Assembly (NCBI RefSeq): GCF_000265425.1
Contig: NC_018014.1
Coordinates: forward strand, 1,860,001-1,924,000
Direction: 5' to 3'
Source: Terriglobus roseus DSM 18391
Lineage (GTDB): Bacteria; Acidobacteriota; Terriglobia; Terriglobales; Acidobacteriaceae
Length of the DNA stretch: 64,000 nucleotides
The position numbers were made by a program, and so were the translations under genes. This document shows positions 60,162 to 64,000 of the stretch, in pieces (position 1 is the first letter of the stretch; each line of letters starts with the position of its first letter). The notes beneath the pieces are model-generated. The model saw only the letters and a list, made by a program, of their open reading frames with translations. It ran no database searches and was not told where the DNA came from.

Positions 60162-62027
60162 TTATACGTGGAAGGCCAAAGCAATGCGGTACGTCACGAA
60201 CGAAGCCGCATACGCCAGCACCGTCATGTACCCCATCTGCACCAGCGGCCACTTCCAGCTATTGGTCTCGCGCCGAACGACGGCCAGCGTAGCGGTGCAC
60301 TGCATGGCCAGCGCAAAGAACACCAGCAGGGCCAGCGCCCCGGCGAGGCCAATCTCAGCCCGGAGTGCCACGCCCGCATTGACTGATCCGTAGAGGGTAG
60401 CCAGCGTGCTGACAACACTCTCACGCGCCACAAATGCCGTCAGCAACGAGATACCCACGTTGCGCGTCAGGCCCAGCGGCCGCAGCAGCGGTTCGATCAG
60501 GTCGCCCAGGTGTGCCAGGTAGCTTGCGCCCACTTCGCTTGGCTGACCGTTGTGAAACGGCATGTGCGACAGGAACCATACGGCCAGGTTCAGCACCAGA
60601 ATGACCGTTCCCACCTGCTTTAGAAACACCTTGCTGCGGTCGTAGATGGCCAGCAGGATCGTGCGCAGCCGTGGCAGACGGTAGTTCGGCAATTCGATCG
60701 CGAAGAGAGAGGGCTGGCCCTTCAGCATGCTGAAGTTCAGCAGCTTTGCGGTGAACAGTGCAGCCAGCAGGCCCAGCGCGTAGAGCAGCATCATCGTGAT
60801 GGCCTGCAGGCCAAGCGCATTGCCCAGCAGCTTGCGCGCCGGAATGAACGCGGCGATCAGCAACGCATAAACCGGCAGACGCGCGGAGCAGGTCATGAAC
60901 GGTGCGATCAGGATCGTTGCCAGCCGGTCTTTCTTCGACGGTATGGCACGCGTCGCCATGATGGCTGGCACCGCGCAGGCATAGGCGCTCAGTAGCGGCA
61001 GGAACGACCGGCCGTTCAGTCCGACGCGACCCATCGTGCGATCCGCGATCACGGCTGCACGGGCCATATAACCGGAGTCCTCAAGGACCGTGATCACAAC
61101 GAACATGCAAAGGATCGTCGGCAGGAATCCGAGGACCGATGCCACGCCGTTCCAGATACCGTCTACCAGGATCGCGCTCACGATCGCGTTCGGAATATGC
61201 GCGCCAATCGTGGCGCCAATTGCGCTGAGCCAGTTGCTGAGCGCCGTCCCGGCTGGGTAAGCTGCGCGGAACATGATCTGGAACGCCGCCATGATGAACA
61301 GCAGACAAAGGATAGGGCCGATCACCGGATGCAGCGCCCAGCGATCGAACTCCCGCGTGAAGCGCGAGTGATTCGGGCGGCGGTAGGCGCCGGTCTTCGT
61401 CAGGTTGTTGCAGTCCGTCGCGCAGCCGGGGGCAGCGTTGCCGCCTGCCTGCAGGACCGGCAGCAGGGCTGCGGCGGCGTGTTCGCCGCTCAGGAAGCGG
61501 GTGATCGCATCCATGCCGGTGCCGCGCGATGCGCTGATCAGCGCGGTCGGCGCGCCCAGCTCCCGGGCGACGGCCAGCGGATCGATGAAGCCCTTGCGTG
61601 CCGTAAGTTCGTCGGCCATGTTGATCAGCACCAGCGTCGGCAGGCCGCACGCCAGCACCTGGCCGATCAGTGTCATGTACCGGTGCAGTTGTGTGCCGTC
61701 GACCACCAGCAGAACCGCGTCCAGCTTCGCGACGTTATGCTGCTTGCCCATCAGGACGTTGACGGCAATCTTCTGATCTTCGGACTCGGGCGTCAGGCTC
61801 CAGACGCCGGGCAGATCGACGACCGTCTGGCCACTCTTCAGCTTGCCGCTGCGATGCTCAACCGTCACGCCGGAATAGTTGCTGACCTTCTGGCGCATGC
61901 CCGTAAGCCGGTTGAAGAGTGTGGTCTTGCCGACGTTCGGCGGACCGATCAGGCCCACCGTCCGGTAAGCACCGCCGGCTGGCCGCGGGGCGACTGTAGC
62001 GGGAGCGGGAGCAATCAGGGTGCTCAC
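60162..62027 (-). CDS. feoB: Ferrous iron transport protein FeoB
   Basis: A 621-residue protein, shorter than E. coli FeoB (773). The N-terminal G domain has GPPNVGKTTLFNRLTG (G1), the SGVTVE-type G2 region, VVDLPGVWSL (G3) and INMADEL (G4). The membrane part has the paired Gate motifs GFLPTILCMFVVITVLEDSGYMARAA and a later RESVVSTLATLYG. It imports Fe(II) across the inner membrane. GTG 62027 overlaps the feoA stop (GTGA); the longer frame runs through feoA and is not used. No feoC follows. Confidence 0.95.
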   Translation of the reverse strand: MSTLIAPAPATVAPRPAGGAYRTVGLIGPPNVGKTTLFNRLTGMRQKVSNYSGVTVEHRSGKLKSGQTVVDLPGVWSLTPESEDQKIAVNVLMGKQHNVAKLDAVLLVVDGTQLHRYMTLIGQVLACGLPTLVLINMADELTARKGFIDPLAVARELGAPTALISASRGTGMDAITRFLSGEHAAAALLPVLQAGGNAAPGCATDCNNLTKTGAYRRPNHSRFTREFDRWALHPVIGPILCLLFIMAAFQIMFRAAYPAGTALSNWLSAIGATIGAHIPNAIVSAILVDGIWNGVASVLGFLPTILCMFVVITVLEDSGYMARAAVIADRTMGRVGLNGRSFLPLLSAYACAVPAIMATRAIPSKKDRLATILIAPFMTCSARLPVYALLIAAFIPARKLLGNALGLQAITMMLLYALGLLAALFTAKLLNFSMLKGQPSLFAIELPNYRLPRLRTILLAIYDRSKVFLKQVGTVILVLNLAVWFLSHMPFHNGQPSEVGASYLAHLGDLIEPLLRPLGLTRNVGISLLTAFVARESVVSTLATLYGSVNAGVALRAEIGLAGALALLVFFALAMQCTATLAVVRRETNSWKWPLVQMGYMTVLAYAASFVTYRIALAFHV

Positions 62028-62287
62028 CGTGCGCGCTCCAGTGCGATCTTTACCGTAGCGGCGGTCTCGCCGCGCAGGGCAATGTCGAAGCCATCCACGC
62101 GGACGATCAGCAACGACTTGCCGGAGAGGCTGCGCACCAGTTCGACCTCTGCGCCGGAGTTCAGACCCAGCGAACACAGGTGGCAGTACGCTTCGCCCTG
62201 CGCAACGCCCAGGACGTGCGCCTTCTCTCCGCGATTCAACTCAGCCAGGTGCAAAACAAGTCCTTCTTCCGTGCGCGTGTCGCTCAC
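62024..62287 (-). CDS. feoA: FeoA-family protein
   Basis: An 87-residue SH3-like FeoA: HLAELNRGEKAHVLGVAQGEAYCHLCSLGLNSGAEVELVR and KSLLIVRVDGFDIALRGETAATVKI. It aids FeoB. GTG 62287 is preferred to TTG 62302: a TAGATT hexamer (62301-62306, minus strand) overlaps the latter and would place transcription start a few bases before the former. It is translationally coupled to feoB. Confidence 0.88.
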   Translation of the reverse strand: MSDTRTEEGLVLHLAELNRGEKAHVLGVAQGEAYCHLCSLGLNSGAEVELVRSLSGKSLLIVRVDGFDIALRGETAATVKIALERAR

Positions 62288-62383
62288 TTCATCGTAACGC
62301 AATCTACGACGGAATTAGTCCGCGATTGCTGCTGAAGGGTTGGATGACACGGGGCGGCGCAGGATGCGGCTGATTCGAATGCA

Positions 62384-63181
62384 TTAGCGCGAGAAGATGC
62401 GCTTCCACAGGCTCGGCTTGTCTTCCGGTTCATCCGGCTCCGCGTCCTGCACTGGCTGCTCGGGCAGGGGATTGCCCTCAAACACAGCCATCGGATTGGT
62501 CACGCAAAGCCGCGTGGCAGTGTCCTCACCTAGCCGCTCCGCAATCGAACGGCGAGCAATGCTCATGGTCGGCGTACGGCGCTCCAGGTCATGCGCGTCC
62601 GTCGCGATGAAGTGGACGGAGTTTTGTTTGAGCAGCGACCACGCGAGCGACTCTGCCGTATGCCCAAACGTGCCGAGCACGGAACCTGCGGTTACCTGCA
62701 GCAGAAGCCCATTCGCCACCCACTCCTGCAGCTTGCCGGGCGTGCGCTGCAGCGTCACGTTCCGCTCGGGATGCGTCAGGATGGGGGTCATCCCGCCGAT
62801 GCGCAGGTTGTACAGGATCTCGTCGATGCGGTTGGAGATGCCGATGTCCGGCAGCTCGATCAAGAGATATTCCTTCTCGTTGATCGTGTAGCGGCGTTTG
62901 TGGACGCGCGCATCTTCCGTGTTCTCAAAGTTCAGATGGAAATCGCACCCGAGGCCCAGCGTCATCGCCGCCGCAACGTCGGGCGGCAGCGCCTCGCGAA
63001 TCTGCTGCAGCAAACCCTCATTCCGCGCGCGATCGTAGGAGTACCGGTCGTTCGCATGAGGCGTTGCGACGACATGCGTGATGCCGTCCTCCATCGCCAT
63101 CTGCACCATCGCAACCGACTGCTCAAGAGACTTCGAGCCGTCGTCAATGCCGAACAGCAGATGTTGATGGATGTCGACCAT
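62384..63181 (-). CDS. CpsB/CapC-type PHP-domain tyrosine phosphatase
   Basis: A 265-residue PHP-domain enzyme: MVDIHQHLLFGIDDGSKSLE (first HxH metal motif), HVVATPHANDRYSY, TPILTHPERN and HFIATDAHDLERR (Asp-x-His), as in Streptococcus CpsB and Bacillus YwqE, which dephosphorylate BY-kinase-type regulators of capsule export. The last 30 residues are acidic and Pro-rich. AGGAAC lies just upstream of ATG 63181. It fits an exopolysaccharide context with the sugar-transferase gene 4 kb away. Confidence 0.9.
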   Translation of the reverse strand: MVDIHQHLLFGIDDGSKSLEQSVAMVQMAMEDGITHVVATPHANDRYSYDRARNEGLLQQIREALPPDVAAAMTLGLGCDFHLNFENTEDARVHKRRYTINEKEYLLIELPDIGISNRIDEILYNLRIGGMTPILTHPERNVTLQRTPGKLQEWVANGLLLQVTAGSVLGTFGHTAESLAWSLLKQNSVHFIATDAHDLERRTPTMSIARRSIAERLGEDTATRLCVTNPMAVFEGNPLPEQPVQDAEPDEPEDKPSLWKRIFSR

Positions 63182-63196
63182 GTTCCTGGGATGCTG

Positions 63197-63892
63197 CTAA
63201 ACGGTCTGCAAGCTGTTGATGAGTCCCTGGAAGAGCTTTAATCCATCGGCTGATCCCAGCAGAGCCTCGCTCGAACGGTCCGGATGCGGCATCATGCCAA
63301 GCACGTTACGACCTTCGCTCAGGATGCCGGCGATGTTCTCCAGCGATCCGTTGGGGTTCGCCTCGGGCGTGACCTCACCGGTGGGCGTGCTGTAGCGGAA
63401 GGCGATACGGTCGGCCTTCTTCATCGCAGCGAGCGTCGCGTCGTCGCAGAAGTAGTTGCCTTCCATGTGGCCGATCGGCATCTGCAGCACTTCACCGCGC
63501 GAAAGCAGGTTGGTGAACGGCGAATCGGTGGTCTCGGTGCGCAGATGCACCTGCTTGCAAATGTAGCGCAGACCCGCATTACGCATCAGTGCGCCGGGCA
63601 GCAGGCCGCTCTCGCACAGGATCTGAAAGCCATTGCAGATGCCCATCACGGGACCGCCTGAGGCAGCAAACTTCTTGACCGATCCCATGATCGGCGCAAA
63701 GCGCGCGAGGGCGCCGGTGCGCAGGTAATCGCCATAAGCAAAGCCGCCGGGCACCAGGATGGCGTCACAGCCCTGCAGGTCTTCCGACGCATGCCAAAGG
63801 AACGTAACGGGCTGGTGCGCCACAGCGTCGATGACGTTGTAGGTGTCGTGGTCGCAGTTGGATCCGGGGAAGACAAGGACGCCGATCTTCAT
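63197..63892 (-). CDS. purQ: Phosphoribosylformylglycinamidine synthase subunit PurQ
   Basis: A 231-residue class I glutamine amidotransferase: [50 protein letters not shown] (nucleophile Cys86) and the C-terminal [14 protein letters not shown] (His/Glu of the triad). It supplies ammonia to PurL in the fourth step of purine synthesis. ATG 63892 is preceded at 7 nt by TACCCT (63900-63905, minus strand) with no ribosome site. It is divergent from the gene entering at 63951. Confidence 0.95.
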   Translation of the reverse strand: MKIGVLVFPGSNCDHDTYNVIDAVAHQPVTFLWHASEDLQGCDAILVPGGFAYGDYLRTGALARFAPIMGSVKKFAASGGPVMGICNGFQILCESGLLPGALMRNAGLRYICKQVHLRTETTDSPFTNLLSRGEVLQMPIGHMEGNYFCDDATLAAMKKADRIAFRYSTPTGEVTPEANPNGSLENIAGILSEGRNVLGMMPHPDRSSEALLGSADGLKLFQGLINSLQTV

Positions 63893-63950
63893 GGTTCCAA
63901 GGGTACAGGATTACGACGGGTGCTTGGGACGTCGCGTTACACTCGTCCGC

Positions 63951-64000
63951 ATGATTCCGTCGCTTCGCCAGGACTTCAACGCGCGCTTCACCTACGACAA
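63951..64000 (+). CDS. 5' end of a gene cut by the window edge
   Basis: Seventeen codons (MIPSLRQDFNARFTYDK) from ATG 63951 to the window end. A TACACT hexamer (63938-63943) ends exactly 7 nt before the ATG, matching the leaderless pattern. The product cannot be identified from this fragment. Confidence 0.45.
   Translation, partial: MIPSLRQDFNARFTYD

Overview
The window looks like chromosomal DNA of an acidobacterium, most likely family Acidobacteriaceae (Terriglobus/Granulicella/Edaphobacter-like). The pointers are a VWFA-type secreted protein of the kind abundant in Acidobacteria, a phosphoglucose isomerase of the transaldolase-fused type standing alone, an S55 (SpoIVB-like) peptidase in a Gram-negative-style gene set (Lnt, LolC/E-type permease, DsbD, bactofilin, FeoAB), GC-rich DNA, and families of CTGAAG-loop palindromic repeats. 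The assignment is inferred from gene content only. No phage, insertion sequence, CRISPR array or rRNA operon was found.

Layout. 1-5150: small metabolic genes (VOC protein, Asp-box propeller plus MoaD-like protein, XRE regulator/membrane pair with twin palindromic operators, prepilin peptidase, ThiG). 5100-7640: two polyprenyl-linked glycosylation genes (GT87 and a GT2-GtrA fusion). 7730-21100: housekeeping and accessory genes (IclR regulator, phosphoglucose isomerase, peroxiredoxin-like, HD, dienelactone hydrolase, Ffh, MazG, a GNAT/N-acylamino-acid racemase pair, bactofilin, a small AT-hook-like protein). 21100-26540: APC permease, Lnt, and RF2 with an intact programmed +1 frameshift. 26540-27800: a gene-free block of tandem composite palindromic repeats. 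27800-39690: DinB, CoA-binding protein, DsbD, RarA, rRNA methylase, Sua5, YdcF-like, a YVTN lipoprotein, an ECF sigma/anti-sigma pair, TlyA, NAD kinase, and tRNA-Arg. 40160-48960: a nucleotide-sugar island. 48990-57070: secreted esterase, LolC/E-type permease, propeller protein, S55 peptidase, VWFA protein. 57150-64000: a polyprenyl glycosylphosphotransferase, tRNA-Val, FeoAB, CpsB-type phosphatase, PurQ and the first 17 codons of one more gene.

The most unusual system is the sugar island. DdhA and DdhB (minus strand) and RfbH/E1 (plus strand) should make CDP-4-keto-3,6-dideoxyglucose. RfbH is followed by five tightly coupled genes: an HpcH-type aldolase, an SDR, a dehydroquinate-synthase-fold protein, a TPP-dependent acetolactate-synthase-like protein and an NAD-dependent epimerase. 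A two-carbon branch, as in yersiniose, would explain only the TPP enzyme and a reductase. The aldolase and the cyclase-fold enzyme suggest an unusual branched or carbocyclic sugar for surface polysaccharide. That product is inference.

A second window-wide signal is a TANNNT hexamer placed 6-8 nt before the start codon of at least 14 genes. This geometry is expected for leaderless transcripts, and it settles several start-codon choices.
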